Shown here piece after piece: positions 46,825 through 59,462 of a stretch of 64,000 bases of DNA. The notes under the pieces were generated by a model, which worked only from the letters and a program-made list of their open reading frames with translations, was not told where the DNA came from and did no database searches. Source of the stretch: Lachancea dasiensis (Eukaryota; Ascomycota; Saccharomycetes; Saccharomycetales; Saccharomycetaceae); assembly GCA_900074725.1 (NCBI GenBank), contig LT598461.1, positions 62,001 to 126,000 of the forward strand, given 5' to 3'. The position numbers and the translations under genes were made by a program. Within the stretch, counting starts at the first letter, position 1. Every line of letters begins with the position of its first letter.

Positions 46825-46866
46825 TGTGGAGAGGAGACTGTGGAGAGGAGACTGTGGAGAGGAGAC
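46825..46866. repeat. 14-bp tandem repeat, 3 copies, in permease copy 1 leader
   Basis: TGTGGAGAGGAGAC is present at 46825, 46839 and 46853 without change. It lies 22 bp upstream of the copy 1 ATG, so probably within the 5' leader. Confidence 0.9.
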
Positions 46867-47025
46867 TAGCACTTGACTTGCTGCTAACTTGCAATTGACT
46901 TGTGGATGATAGACTTCCGCTTGGCTAGCACTTGACTTGTGGATGATGGACTTCCGCTTGGCTAGCACTTGACTTGCTGCTAACTTGTAGTTGATAGACT
47001 CCCGCTTGGCTAGCACTTGACAACA
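46866..47025. repeat. Irregular repeat with CTAGCACTTGAC core
   Basis: CTAGCACTTGAC starts at 46866, 46925, 46962 and 47010. The intervals of 59, 37 and 48 bp differ by 11 bp, and the filler is made of ACTTG-rich blocks and a shared GACTTCCGCTTGG or GACTCCCGCTTGG end. It lies directly upstream of permease copy 1. Confidence 0.8.
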
Positions 47026-48143
47026 CTTGTACCACCACAAAACCTCTGCCTTGATATAGCCCACTGACCCACCAAACTAGAGTTTCTCCCGCACCACTTA
47101 CAAGCTCCCAATGGCCTGTACTGATATGCGATTTCACTTGCAGGTGTCGCTAGCGATGCGCCTCTGAACTGATAGCGAATTGTGCTCGGTGCAGAACGCC
47201 TTACAAGCCTTACACGACGCTCTTTTGTGCGCTAGCAGATGCCACTGTCCATCGCCTTAACGGCACCAGATGGGCCCATCGCGGCCCTGCGCGTCCTTGG
47301 CCCAGCGCCGAAAAGAAAGTGGAAAATTCTTGATGCAAGGAGACCTGCATGGAATGCACGTGGAAGGGCTTCGCTGCATGTGGAAGGCAAAAGAAACGGA
47401 AAATGGGAGTCGTTGTGGACGGCACTGACGCCGGGCACAGCGGTGGGTACACCGAGCACATAGGCATTGCCAGGCGTTGCCAGGCGTAGCCGGGCTGGGT
47501 CCGGGAATGATGTCTCTGACAACAGGTTACGGTTGGCGCGTTAGATCTGTGCTCCTGTGGCGCGTTTGATCTGTGCCCCTGTAGCGCTGTGATAGCAGGA
47601 TTGTCCGTCGTCCGGTCTGTGCTGTAGCGCTGTGATAGCAGAATTGTCCGCCGTCCTGCCATTGAATGAAGTATCGCGGAAGGCACATATATGTTGAAAC
47701 CATCGTCAATCCAATCATGCTTGGTCCTCTATCCTAAAGCCAAGTGATGCGCTAAGGCCATTGCTTCGACCGTTGCGATGTCGATTTGCTCGGGATGTGG
47801 TTAGGCCATTGATGTCGATTTCCTTGGGATGTGGTTAGGCCATTGATGTCGATTTCCTCGAGATGTGCTTAGGCCATTGATGTCGATTTCCTCGAGATGT
47901 GCTTAGGCCATTGATGTCGATTTCCTCGAGATGTGCTAAGGCCATTGATATCGATTTCCTCGGGATATGCTTAGGCCATTGATGTCGGTTTCCTCAGAAT
48001 GGCGTACCCTCTCTCATTCCTTCTCCTCATCTTCTGGAACATAATCAGAGTCCATAGCGTGGTCCTCGTCGTGGTTGCAGCGCTGCCGAGGCAGCCTTGT
48101 CTATCGTTACACTATGTAATGCCGTTCCGTACATAAAAAATAC
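47026..48143. other. Intergenic between the two permease copies
   Basis: No supported gene; short open frames on both strands (47210-47718) lack features. It contains an imperfect direct repeat with CTGTAGCGCTGTGATAGCAG at about 47579 and 47632, and the 34-bp minisatellite at 47801-48000. Confidence 0.5.
47801..48000. repeat. 34-bp minisatellite, about 6 copies
   Basis: Units start at 47801, 47835, 47869, 47903, 47937 and 47971 (last one incomplete), each beginning TTAGGCCATTGATGTCGATT with small changes and continuing TCCTCGAGATGTGC. A degenerate further copy precedes them. It lies just beyond the 3' end of permease copy 2. Confidence 0.92.
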
Positions 48144-49970
48144 CTAACACCAGAAATGGGACATGCGCACAGCCCAGGACGAGTTGCGGACGCGCTCCTT
48201 CTCCTCCATCTGCTCGTGCCTCAGCACCTCGGCGTCAAACACGTTCCTGTCGGACACGAGGTCGACGTCCTTGGCGGCAATGACCAGTCTCCAGTCGCGA
48301 GACACCAGCTTGTATCCCAGGTAGAGCACGATCAGTAGCGGCATGGCGAGATAGTTTTCGAAGAAAGAGGTCACGTCGAGCTGGGCGGAGCCCACGGGCG
48401 AAATGGCGACCCAAAACTGGGCCACCAGGATGAGAATAATCATCGCCATGGAGTAGTAGGACCCCCACAGGCCCGTCCATGGAATGTACCCGAGCTCGTC
48501 CAGGGACTTGCCCTGCGCGTGCAGCGCGGCCCGGAACCGGACGTGCGAAAGGGCAATGGAGAACCAGATGAACAGCTCGCTCAGCCCGGAGATGGCCAAC
48601 AGCCAGGTGAAAACGGTCTCTTCCCTGGGAGACGCGGCCACAAACGAGAGCAGCCCAAACACGCAGCTCACCACCAGGGACAGCAGCGGCCTGCCTCGTC
48701 TGTCGACGTAGGCGAGGAACTGCGGAGCGAATTTCTGTTCTGCCAGTGACAGCATGATTCTGGACGACGAGTATAGCGCGGAATTGCCCACTGACAGCAC
48801 CGAAAACAGAATGACCACGTTGATAAAGTGCGGAACCACCTTCACGCCGTGGGAGGCCACTGCGATGACAAACGGCGAAGCGTGGGTCGCGGCGCTCCCG
48901 GATCCCAGGAGCTCGTCCGAGTTCCAGGGCACCAGAAACCCAATGAGAGCCGCCGTCATACAGTAGATCCCGAATATACGGTACAGAAGCCGCTTGGACG
49001 CGCTTCTCAACGACCTCTGGGGGTTGGACTGCTCGGCAGCGGTTAGCACCGAGAACTCGGCACCGCCGTACGCAAACGCGCACGTAACCAGCACCGACAC
49101 CAGGCCCTTGAATCGCGAGATGGCGTCGTCGCCTCGGAAGGAGCCTGGGTCCCTCCAGTACCGCGCGCCGATGTATCCGCTGTTGCCCGCGCCGCCGCAG
49201 TTGATGATGATTCCCAGGATGAAGAACCCGGCGACCATCAGAACTTTGCACAGACTGAAGAAGAACTCGGCCTCCGCGTACCCTTCGGAGCCGATGAAGT
49301 TGATACACACGAGAACCACGTAGAAGATCACCACAAATGCGTCCGGGTTGATGCTGTCGTTCCAGTACTTGATGGTCATCGACGCAGTGACCAGTTCGAG
49401 CGGCAGCACCGACAACCACTGCAGGCAGTACACCCACGACACGGCAAACCCGAACCCTCTGTCCACCAGCAGCGCCGGGTACGCCGTGAATCCCCCGGAC
49501 AGCGACGTGTACGACATGGCCAGCTCCGACGCACTTTGTATGATGCAGTACAACAGCGACGACACAATCAGGTACCCGATCACCAGCGACGCAGGCCCGC
49601 CGGTGTGCAGCGACTGCCCGTTCCCCACCAGCAGCCCGGTCCCGATCCCAGTCGCCAGCGAGATCATCAGCATGTGTCTGGGCCGGATATGCTGTTTGAG
49701 CGTCTTGTGGCTGTTGCCCGCGTTGACGTCGCGGGACCGCTTGCACTGGTCACTGTCCGCGAAGCTGCCGGCCTCGTTGTAGTGTGCATGCTGTGTGGTC
49801 TCGTCCACGGGCCTTTTGAAAGAGTCCACAACCCGGCTCACCAGACCGTCTCTTCTGCCGTGCGACAACGGCTCCTCTGTACCTTCTTTCACCACTTCTC
49901 CGCTGTCGAACGACTCCACGGCCATCGAGCCGTCGCGCGGCTTGGTTGTATTCTTTGGTTCCATGCTCAT
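48144..49970 (-). CDS. AGP1: Broad-specificity amino-acid permease (Agp1/Gnp1 type), copy 2
   Basis: 608 residues from the ATG at 49970 (or 606 from 49964); the frame upstream opens only with TTG. The transporter core is very close to copy 1: KQHIRPRHMLMISLATGIGTG, GYAEAEFFFSLCK, GAGNSGYIGARYW, and the same HFWC end. The N-termini are much more diverged. Third codon positions are strongly G/C-rich, unlike copy 1, and the same-strand frame stays open for 500 codons as a result. A tandem duplicate with its own specificity is the simplest reading; both copies look intact. Confidence 0.92.
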   Translation of the reverse strand: MSMEPKNTTKPRDGSMAVESFDSGEVVKEGTEEPLSHGRRDGLVSRVVDSFKRPVDETTQHAHYNEAGSFADSDQCKRSRDVNAGNSHKTLKQHIRPRHMLMISLATGIGTGLLVGNGQSLHTGGPASLVIGYLIVSSLLYCIIQSASELAMSYTSLSGGFTAYPALLVDRGFGFAVSWVYCLQWLSVLPLELVTASMTIKYWNDSINPDAFVVIFYVVLVCINFIGSEGYAEAEFFFSLCKVLMVAGFFILGIIINCGGAGNSGYIGARYWRDPGSFRGDDAISRFKGLVSVLVTCAFAYGGAEFSVLTAAEQSNPQRSLRSASKRLLYRIFGIYCMTAALIGFLVPWNSDELLGSGSAATHASPFVIAVASHGVKVVPHFINVVILFSVLSVGNSALYSSSRIMLSLAEQKFAPQFLAYVDRRGRPLLSLVVSCVFGLLSFVAASPREETVFTWLLAISGLSELFIWFSIALSHVRFRAALHAQGKSLDELGYIPWTGLWGSYYSMAMIILILVAQFWVAISPVGSAQLDVTSFFENYLAMPLLIVLYLGYKLVSRDWRLVIAAKDVDLVSDRNVFDAEVLRHEQMEEKERVRNSSWAVRMSHFWC

Positions 49971-51972
<2,002 letters not shown>

Positions 51973-52704
51973 AGAGCGGTGACATTTCCTACACTCCCCG
52001 CGGCATGCCCGCTATAGCTTCCCGGCCTCCGCTTCACCACACGAGACGGTCGGCTGCTGTCTCGTTTCTCATCGATATCCAGAGACCCTTTTTTTTTTGT
52101 AGTTTGTATTAACAGATCGTCTACATAGCACTCGGCGGCAGTCCCTCGTGGAAGATGGTATACTTACCATCCAGGCGGAGCCCCCCTGCGGTTGGAGGCG
52201 CTCTCCGTCCACCAGCGGCATCCACCTTTCATCAATACAATAAAATTTGGATCTCCAAGTCTCCAGGAAAGGGCGAGACGTCGCTGTTTTGTGTCATGGC
52301 ACCGTTATAGGCCGAGGTGCACAACTAGTTCCCCTCCACGGCGGCCTGGTCCAGTCCAGGCTCACACGCTGGGTCGCAGATTGCCACGCGACACCTTTGG
52401 TTCCGTCGACCTTCGTTTTACGCGTCTTTTTTTATGCGTCGACACGAAAAATTACACCACTAGAATTCTCTTCCCTATTGGGCAACGTCGACAGTGTGTG
52501 TTGCGAAGACGAATGAGCCTAGCAGGCATGAACCTAAACGCGTTGAGGTACACGGCGAGCAGGTGGTTCAGGGAAAAAAACGTCCACCAGTCTTGAGTCG
52601 AACCTTTTACTTCCTTTCCATCTTCTCAGAAAACCGTCCCAACTCGCAACCAGGCTTTTCTACAACCTATTCAATCGTTTCAATACCCACTAACTCGGCT
52701 CCAA
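51973..52704. promoter_or_regulatory. SMT3 3' region and GIN4 promoter with two MCB boxes
   Basis: ACGCGT occurs at 52420-52425 and 52538-52543, 160-290 bp before the GIN4 ATG. A T-run at 52089-52098 lies ~115 bp after the SMT3 stop. MBF-driven late-G1 expression fits the role of Gin4/Kcc4 in bud-neck septin assembly. No gene was seen in the spacer. Confidence 0.5.
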
Positions 52705-55700
52705 ATGTCTGCGCATTCTAGGCAGAACTCGGTGGTCAAATCCAACCTGACAACGGCAAAGGGCGACAAGATTGGCCCTTGGAAACTCGGTGCTACTTTG
52801 GGAGCTGGTAGCACGGGGAAAGTGCTCATGGCCCAGCACGAAATTACGGGCCAGCAAGCTGCGGTGAAAATCGTGTCCAAGTCGATCTTCAGCTCATTGG
52901 GCAATGGAACCTCATCGACAGTGGTGGGTTCGTCTGACCCTGACGTGTTACCCTATGGCATCGAGCGGGAGATTATTATCATGAAGCTGCTGAATCACCC
53001 CAACGTTTTGAGGCTCTACGATGTGTGGGAAACTAACTCAAGCCTATATATGGTGTTGGAGTACGTGGAAAAGGGTGAACTCTTCAATTTACTGGTGGAC
53101 CGTGGCCCTCTGCCCGAGCATGAAGCGATTCGCTTTTTTCGCCAAATCATCATAGGTATTTCGTACTGCCATGCATTGGGCATTGTGCACAGAGATCTCA
53201 AACCAGAAAACCTGCTTCTGGACCACAAATACAACATTAAAATTGCAGACTTTGGAATGGCCGCGCTGGAAAGCAAAGATAAGCTGCTAGAAACGTCGTG
53301 TGGTTCCCCCCACTACGCTGCTCCTGAGATTGTATCCGGCCTACCATACCACGGCTTTGAGAGTGACGTGTGGTCGTGTGGTGTAATCCTGTTCGCATTG
53401 CTAACTGGAAGGTTGCCATTTGACGAAGAAGATGGAAACATCAGGAACTTGCTACTCAAGGTACAAAGCGGTCGCTTTGAGATGCCAGACACAGATGAGA
53501 TTTCCTCGGAGGCCCAAAACTTGATATCGAAAATACTGACGGTAGACCCCGCGGCCCGTATCAAGGCTAGAGAGATCCTCAAGCATCCCTTGCTTCAAAA
53601 ATACCCCAGCATAAAAGACTCTAAAAGCATCAGAAATCTTCCTCGCGAGGATACGTATTTGAACCCTCTCGATAACGTTGATGGAGTTATTGACGACTCA
53701 ATAATAGACAACCTTGTGGTTTTGTGGCATGGGAGAAATAAAGAGGAGATAATTGCAAAGCTGAAAGGGTCGGGTGCGAATATAGAAAAGACATTCTATG
53801 CCCTGCTATATCGTTTTAAAGTCGACAGTCAGCAGGACCAAATGAAACAGCGGAAATCTCAGGTTGGTCAACAATCTCCTAAGAAAAGTGGCATACGCAA
53901 TTCTGCTTCTCGCCGCTCTATCGTTAACACAGCTACGCCCAAAAAGAAAATGAATGGACCAGTAATAAGTGCATCCTCGTCTCATAAAAGACCTGTATCT
54001 TTTAATAGGCCCTCTCTTGCGAATGGTAGCAGCGAAAACAGGTCTCCCACTCCCACTTCTGGCAAGCGCGCTTCGGTCAACCTATCTTCAAATAAGAAAC
54101 TTTCGATGCTGATAAATCCCAACAGTTCTCCAACCCCAGCTAATAAGAGAGCCTCACTTAGGGATGTTGATCCATCGGCCCCTCCAATCCCTGTTGATAT
54201 GCTCAAGGACTACAACAAATCGGTACCTAAAACAAACAAGAAATCATCTCGTCTCAGTAAGAGGTTGTCATTTATGCCTAACAAGCGTGGCTCCATGACA
54301 ACAAAGCTAATTGCCACTTACGCTAAGATTTCAAAAGAAAATGATTGGGAGTACATTGAAAAAGAGACTAGAAGAACCAGTGCGGATTTTGCCACTCTGT
54401 GTGATGAGATCTTCGAGCATGAAAAGTACGAACAAATTAGAAGGGAGAAAGAAGAGCTGGAAAGAAAGGTGAGGGAGGCCAAAGAGCAAGAGGAAAGAGA
54501 AGAGAAGGAGAGGCAAAAAGAAGAACAAAGGCGTCATGAGGAGGAAGTCGCGCGTCAAAGACAAGTTCAACTGGAAGAGGAGGGTCGGCAGAAAGAAGCT
54601 CTCGAACAGATAGATAGAGAGATGGAATTGCTAAGAGCTAATGGTAAGGAATTGAAAGAGAATAACGTGGTCCAACAAAGGTCTGTTTCGGCGCCCGCTG
54701 AAACTATTTTGAACGTTGACAAAAGAAGCTCTACCATCGGACTAGATAACGATATTGAGGACTTGCTTCAAAAGAGGACATTCTCCCTAGAAACGAGACC
54801 TATTTCCAGACTAGATCCTGGTATCTACGGTGCTCGTGAAACGCCTAAAACGGACTCTGATACTCCAAAGAGTGACTTCGAGACCCAAAAAACAATTTTA
54901 GAAACCATCCGCAGGTCAAAATTTCTAGGCTCTTCCTTCGACATAAGCAAGGAGCTTGCGAGGGAAAGGAGGAACAACAACGAAAAAGCGGCATCGGTGG
55001 ACAAATACAGCGATTACCAAGGGCGCATCGCCTCAACTGCTACAGCCACTTCTGGTACCAACGAGGGTTTTGAGACGCAAGCTCTTCCCAAGAATGCTAC
55101 TGGCATCGCCCCATTGAAGGCCAAATCTAACTGTGATCCACGCAAAATTTCTGACATTCAAGTTCCTCAGTTAACGAGGCGCTCGCGCCATTTCACCGCA
55201 TCTAATAAAAGACTATCAGTGCTGTCCATGTATTCGACTAAGGCATCATTCACAAATTTGGCCGATCACCTCAAAGGTGATAGTGATTTACAGTCGATAA
55301 ACGGCAGTCCTCCCTCGACTTCGAAGGTGGATCACGAAGCCGAGTTCATGTTTGAAAGCATTGATGGAGACGGAAAGGACACAGCAGAGACCTCGGCCGA
55401 TAGTCGGCTGTATGAAATCACAGAGGCGACGGACTCAAAAAGCGGTTCGCGTAATACCGTTAAACTAAACTTTGCCGACCGATTCAATGGAGGCGCTAAT
55501 CCTGTTGTCAGCAGCATGGATGACCCTTCAACCATTAAGCTTCCTGCTTTGCCTCCTTTAGACGAGCAGAAATCCAATGGAATGACTGGTCTTGGTTTGT
55601 ATCAACAGACCTCTAGTGAATCGGCCGACAACCGCCACACGAGTTCCAATTCCAAACCACCAAAGAAAACATCATCTATGTTGCCTGCTTCTCAACAAAG

Positions 55701-56205
55701 ACCGGCGACTGAAACAGCTCCTGCTAAAAAGGTCGAGAAATTGCCAAAGCCCATCGAGAAGAAAACGCCAGCCTCCAATAGACAGCCTTTAGAGGATGTT
55801 ACGTCTGAGTCCATCAAGAAAGGCAACAAATCTTTTTTCCGTAAGTTTTCTTCTAAGAAGGCGGCCGAGAGCAAGGCAGAAAGTGTTGAAAACATTCTGA
55901 AAACATCTATCGATGAAACACAAATGTTCAACGCCATGAGTAAGCTTCTACTGGCCTGGAAAGACTACGGCTTGAAAGGTGTCAAGACCAATCCTTCAGC
56001 CAAGAAGATCAAGGGCAAATTGAGCAGCGACAACATCTTATCGTTACGCTCAACCCTTTTCGAGATTACTGTTGCTGCAAGGAAGGGCTCTACTGGGTCG
56101 GATGTTAGATTTGAAAAGATATCTGGCTCTGGCAAGACTTTCCGAAAACTGGTCAATGAGATCGAGAAGATATTAGAGAACAAAGGCGCTCTCATCCGGG
56201 CGTAA
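52705..56205 (+). CDS. GIN4: Gin4/Kcc4 septin-associated Nim1-type kinase
   Basis: 1166 residues (S. cerevisiae Gin4 1142, Kcc4 1037). The kinase domain is at about 26-295: glycine loop GAGSTGKV at 33-40, catalytic Lys 55, HRDLKPEN at 162-169, DFG at 182-184, APE at 206-208. A Ser/Lys-rich middle follows, then a highly charged coiled coil at about 570-660 (ELERKVREAKEQEEREEKER), and a C-terminal KA1-like lipid-binding domain (LRSTLFEITVAARKG to the end). The kinase works at the bud neck in septin organisation and the morphogenesis checkpoint that restrains Swe1. It is the single ancestor of GIN4 (YDR507C) and KCC4 (YCL024W). Confidence 0.95.
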   Translation: MSAHSRQNSVVKSNLTTAKGDKIGPWKLGATLGAGSTGKVLMAQHEITGQQAAVKIVSKSIFSSLGNGTSSTVVGSSDPDVLPYGIEREIIIMKLLNHPNVLRLYDVWETNSSLYMVLEYVEKGELFNLLVDRGPLPEHEAIRFFRQIIIGISYCHALGIVHRDLKPENLLLDHKYNIKIADFGMAALESKDKLLETSCGSPHYAAPEIVSGLPYHGFESDVWSCGVILFALLTGRLPFDEEDGNIRNLLLKVQSGRFEMPDTDEISSEAQNLISKILTVDPAARIKAREILKHPLLQKYPSIKDSKSIRNLPREDTYLNPLDNVDGVIDDSIIDNLVVLWHGRNKEEIIAKLKGSGANIEKTFYALLYRFKVDSQQDQMKQRKSQVGQQSPKKSGIRNSASRRSIVNTATPKKKMNGPVISASSSHKRPVSFNRPSLANGSSENRSPTPTSGKRASVNLSSNKKLSMLINPNSSPTPANKRASLRDVDPSAPPIPVDMLKDYNKSVPKTNKKSSRLSKRLSFMPNKRGSMTTKLIATYAKISKENDWEYIEKETRRTSADFATLCDEIFEHEKYEQIRREKEELERKVREAKEQEEREEKERQKEEQRRHEEEVARQRQVQLEEEGRQKEALEQIDREMELLRANGKELKENNVVQQRSVSAPAETILNVDKRSSTIGLDNDIEDLLQKRTFSLETRPISRLDPGIYGARETPKTDSDTPKSDFETQKTILETIRRSKFLGSSFDISKELARERRNNNEKAASVDKYSDYQGRIASTATATSGTNEGFETQALPKNATGIAPLKAKSNCDPRKISDIQVPQLTRRSRHFTASNKRLSVLSMYSTKASFTNLADHLKGDSDLQSINGSPPSTSKVDHEAEFMFESIDGDGKDTAETSADSRLYEITEATDSKSGSRNTVKLNFADRFNGGANPVVSSMDDPSTIKLPALPPLDEQKSNGMTGLGLYQQTSSESADNRHTSSNSKPPKKTSSMLPASQQRPATETAPAKKVEKLPKPIEKKTPASNRQPLEDVTSESIKKGNKSFFRKFSSKKAAESKAESVENILKTSIDETQMFNAMSKLLLAWKDYGLKGVKTNPSAKKIKGKLSSDNILSLRSTLFEITVAARKGSTGSDVRFEKISGSGKTFRKLVNEIEKILENKGALIRA

Positions 56206-56545
56206 ATCCCGCGTAGTTCTGAAGTCCTTGATAGTTCTGGTAACCCGGATCGTCAGCTCTTGTTATAGGGATAAACGCATGCACCGCAACTTGTTTGCTC
56301 GCCTGCTTGTTTGATCATCAATTCTGATTCGAGCAGAATGTGGAAGTAGGTTTCCAATGTAGTATATATGTATAGATAGTTAGCATTTTAAAGTTGATTT
56401 ACTTGAAACGCATTGGAGGGAGCCCAAATGACCTCCTTTAACCATCTAACTACCTTGTCTCATCACCCGCTTTTTCAACTATGATGCTAATAATTTGAAT
56501 AATTAAACCTGTAGTAATAATCCGGAGTTCTAGTACCAAGCGAAT
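56206..56545. other. Intergenic: GIN4 3' region and GMC1 promoter
   Basis: 340 bp, AT-rich. A TATATATGTATA-like stretch near 56363 and AATTAAA words before the GMC1 start. No repeat or gene was recognised. Confidence 0.4.
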
Positions 56546-58357
56546 ATGATAACCTATTTGCTCAGGATAATCTCAGTGTCCTTCATACTTAATCTGGGAC
56601 TATCCGAAACCGTTATTCGGGAATTGAACATTTCAAGGGCCTCATCAGAAATCGGAGAGCACCTAATATCATTGAATGGTGACATTTCCTCACTAAGCTC
56701 AACTATTCGTGTGCAAGCCGGAGACAATGTCAACCTACTAGTTAATAATGACCTTTGTGTTGGTCACACAGACTGGCAGCTGTACGGAGAAGAAGGTTGT
56801 AGCACTTCCATACATTTCCATGGGCTTGTCTTAGACAATGTTGGAGGCACGTTAGGAGCCTTAAATGATGGAGTTCCAGGCATCACTCAGCGCAGCATTC
56901 CCTCTAATATGTCATACTGGTACAACTTTACAGTACCTAAAACGTTACAAGGCGGCACATATTGGTATCATGCACACTCTTCGGTCCAGTATGGAGACGG
57001 GCTTCGCGGGGTCCTTTTGGTTGACTCTCCTGTAAGGCACAGCTATTTACAACGTGTTGTAGCTAAACTTGAGGCGGATGGTACCGATGGAGATCTGCTG
57101 GGAGACTTGCCGCTTGCAGGATCAGAGACCCCAATTCATGAGGAAATTCTTACTGTGTCTGACTGGTACAAAAAATCCAGTGTCGATATTTTGAAGGATG
57201 TCATGAGTCCCGAAGGGGGCCCAGATCCCCATGTCGATGGCTCGACTTTGAACGGCGAGCTAGGATCCGTAAAGCTTGAAGTTAAAGAAAATACTGAGTA
57301 TGTGGCACTTAGGGTGATAAATGTAGGGACGAGCGGCACCAATATTCTGAACGTAGAGGGGCATCGTCTTTGTGTTGTAGAAACCGACGGCGTGTTGACA
57401 AAGCCATACATGATTGAAACCCTCTCCGTTGCAGTTGGACAAAGATTCACTGTTTTGGTAAAATTAGATTTGAGCACCCCCAAGGCTCGCATAATACATG
57501 GCTGCGGTAAAATGATGGGATATGTGACTAAAACGCACTGGATTGTACGACCAAATCAAAATACTGGCAATGACTACGATGGTAATCCAAGCCATCTACC
57601 AGGGCTAGACAAAAGTGAGAGATATCATGATTATGTTCCACTCGAAGGGGAGCTGCTACCTTCCCCACGTCAGCAGTTTTCCCTGGACTATTATTACGAT
57701 GGGCAGCAGAGAGACTCGATAGGGACAGGCTTGTACACGGTGAATGGGGATACCATGGCCCAATTTCTTCCTGATGGAGTTTTATTAGAGGGCGCGAGGG
57801 GTATTCGAGACCCAATTCAACTAGACAGCGGTGAGGTAGTTGAAATAGCAATCAATTCAATCGACCACATGACGCATCCTTGGCATTTACACGGTCATAC
57901 TTTCCAAGTAATCTCTGTGGGCAAAAAGCGCGATGGGCCCTTATATTTTAACGAACGAGAGAGTGCAGCCATGCAACGCTACCTAGCAGACGTTGCATCC
58001 TGGGAGAACAAGGTTCCAATGACGCGAGATACTATCAACATACCCGGCAGTTCTTACGCGGTGATTCGCTTCAGAGCCAATAACCCGGGTTTTTGGCTAT
58101 TGCATTGTCACGTAGAATGGCATATGGCCAAAGGCCTGGGTGTGGTTCTGGCTGAAGGTGACCCCAGAGTGGAGAGTGTGGCTAGTGCTTTTGAAAGAAG
58201 CTATTCTAATGCCGGCGGGCCGGCTACCTCCGAAGTTTCGGATCCTACCATGGATGGGCAGTCCGGGGCATTGTCATCAAAATGGAAAGTTTTGCTCATT
58301 TACATTATGATTATGTGCATATTTAATGGTAGTATCTGGTTGTTTTTCTTTCGCTAA
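56546..58357 (+). CDS. GMC1: Multicopper oxidase-like protein Gmc1
   Basis: 603 residues against 608 in S. cerevisiae Gmc1 (YDR506C). A signal peptide (MITYLLRIISVSFILNLGL) is followed by three cupredoxin domains. All copper motifs are present: HFHG, WYHAHS, HPWHLHGH and HCHVEWHMAKGL, where the last has Leu at the usual axial position. A C-terminal hydrophobic segment (LLIYIMIMCIFNGSIWLFFF) would anchor it in the membrane, as in Fet3. Gmc1 is needed in meiosis and has no proven ferroxidase activity; whether this protein oxidises iron cannot be judged from these motifs. Confidence 0.9.
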   Translation: MITYLLRIISVSFILNLGLSETVIRELNISRASSEIGEHLISLNGDISSLSSTIRVQAGDNVNLLVNNDLCVGHTDWQLYGEEGCSTSIHFHGLVLDNVGGTLGALNDGVPGITQRSIPSNMSYWYNFTVPKTLQGGTYWYHAHSSVQYGDGLRGVLLVDSPVRHSYLQRVVAKLEADGTDGDLLGDLPLAGSETPIHEEILTVSDWYKKSSVDILKDVMSPEGGPDPHVDGSTLNGELGSVKLEVKENTEYVALRVINVGTSGTNILNVEGHRLCVVETDGVLTKPYMIETLSVAVGQRFTVLVKLDLSTPKARIIHGCGKMMGYVTKTHWIVRPNQNTGNDYDGNPSHLPGLDKSERYHDYVPLEGELLPSPRQQFSLDYYYDGQQRDSIGTGLYTVNGDTMAQFLPDGVLLEGARGIRDPIQLDSGEVVEIAINSIDHMTHPWHLHGHTFQVISVGKKRDGPLYFNERESAAMQRYLADVASWENKVPMTRDTINIPGSSYAVIRFRANNPGFWLLHCHVEWHMAKGLGVVLAEGDPRVESVASAFERSYSNAGGPATSEVSDPTMDGQSGALSSKWKVLLIYIMIMCIFNGSIWLFFFR

Positions 58358-59462
58358 GCACAAGAGCCGCAGGCTCCGGAAAGCACGATGAAGAAGCATT
58401 ACTTTTATGGAGTTGTTCTCATTCCCCAGTTTATTGTTTGGGTTTTCGTAGCTGACATTAATAATAACCCAGAAAACTTTCCGTCATATTTCCTACGTAA
58501 GACAGAGACACCAGACAATAGAGGTATTCCATAGACTTCTGTGTGAGGAGTCCTGCCAGTGGCTTAGTGCCGTTGGGCAACCCTAACTTTAGAATTGGGA
58601 CGAGGGAAGCAACTGCATGGAGAGTCCTTGCTCGGCGCGAATTTAACAAAAAACCCCGAACAATTGATTGAATTGTAGTAAGTCTCACCTAATTAAACAA
58701 CCGAATTTATAGGTTTGGGCTTGTCGCTGATATACCGGACTCCACACGGCCAAGTCAGCGGACGCCCCCGTCCTGCGTAAAGATCACTTTATACCATCGT
58801 GTCGTTGACGATAACTTTCAAGATGATCACCGCTACTGTTCATGTTTCTGAGCAAGTTTCCCCCTAAAAGTCCTATTCTCTTCTATTCAAGACCCAGACT
58901 GCACATGAGTTGTTTTCTGTGAAGTTGCTAGTCTAATCTAGCATTTCACTCAAATTATCATACAAGTCGCCAAAGCCATTCTTTCAATAAAATGACAAGA
59001 CCTCCGTCCCAAGAGGAAACGCTTCTTCGATGGTTCATCCAACTATGGCATTTATTGTAGAGAACACAGAAACACTCCCTTTCAGACTGTCACTGTGCTC
59101 ATCGTTCTGTCAAAGCTGTGGCGCCAGTGACACATTCGTCGAAGGTGACGTCTCCGCACTAGACTCTTTTTCGTACAAGGGGTAATACATACAGTTTTCA
59201 GGGAAATATAAAAGGCGGTTCTGACAGCACTAACGCTCTCAGAAGTTCCCCAGCAAAGGGTTAGCAACGAAACGGTGGCGCACGGCGATAGAACGAATAG
59301 AAGACACTTTCAGTAGAGAGAGACGAGCTCTCCCATAAGTTTTTGATAGATACCGAGCTGATTTGAGAGGAAATTTCGGTTCGAAAATTAGACTCATTTG
59401 CTCGATAAAATTAGGAATAAGCTTTGCAACAGGAGGAACTTACAACAACAGGGTTAGCGACC
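58358..59462. promoter_or_regulatory. Intergenic: GMC1 3' region and PSP1 upstream region
   Basis: 1.1 kb without a supported gene. On the PSP1 side are a TATA box TATAAAAG (59207-59214) and an AGGGG stress-response-like word (59178-59182); a CCCCT word lies near 58862. A 22-codon ATG frame at 58992-59060 is noted under findings. Confidence 0.4.

Noticed and set aside
48235-49746. 503-codon open frame overlapping permease copy 2 on the same strand
   Set aside because: It is a by-product of GC-rich third positions; the permease frame has full family similarity and the shadow frame is Arg/Gly-rich without domains.
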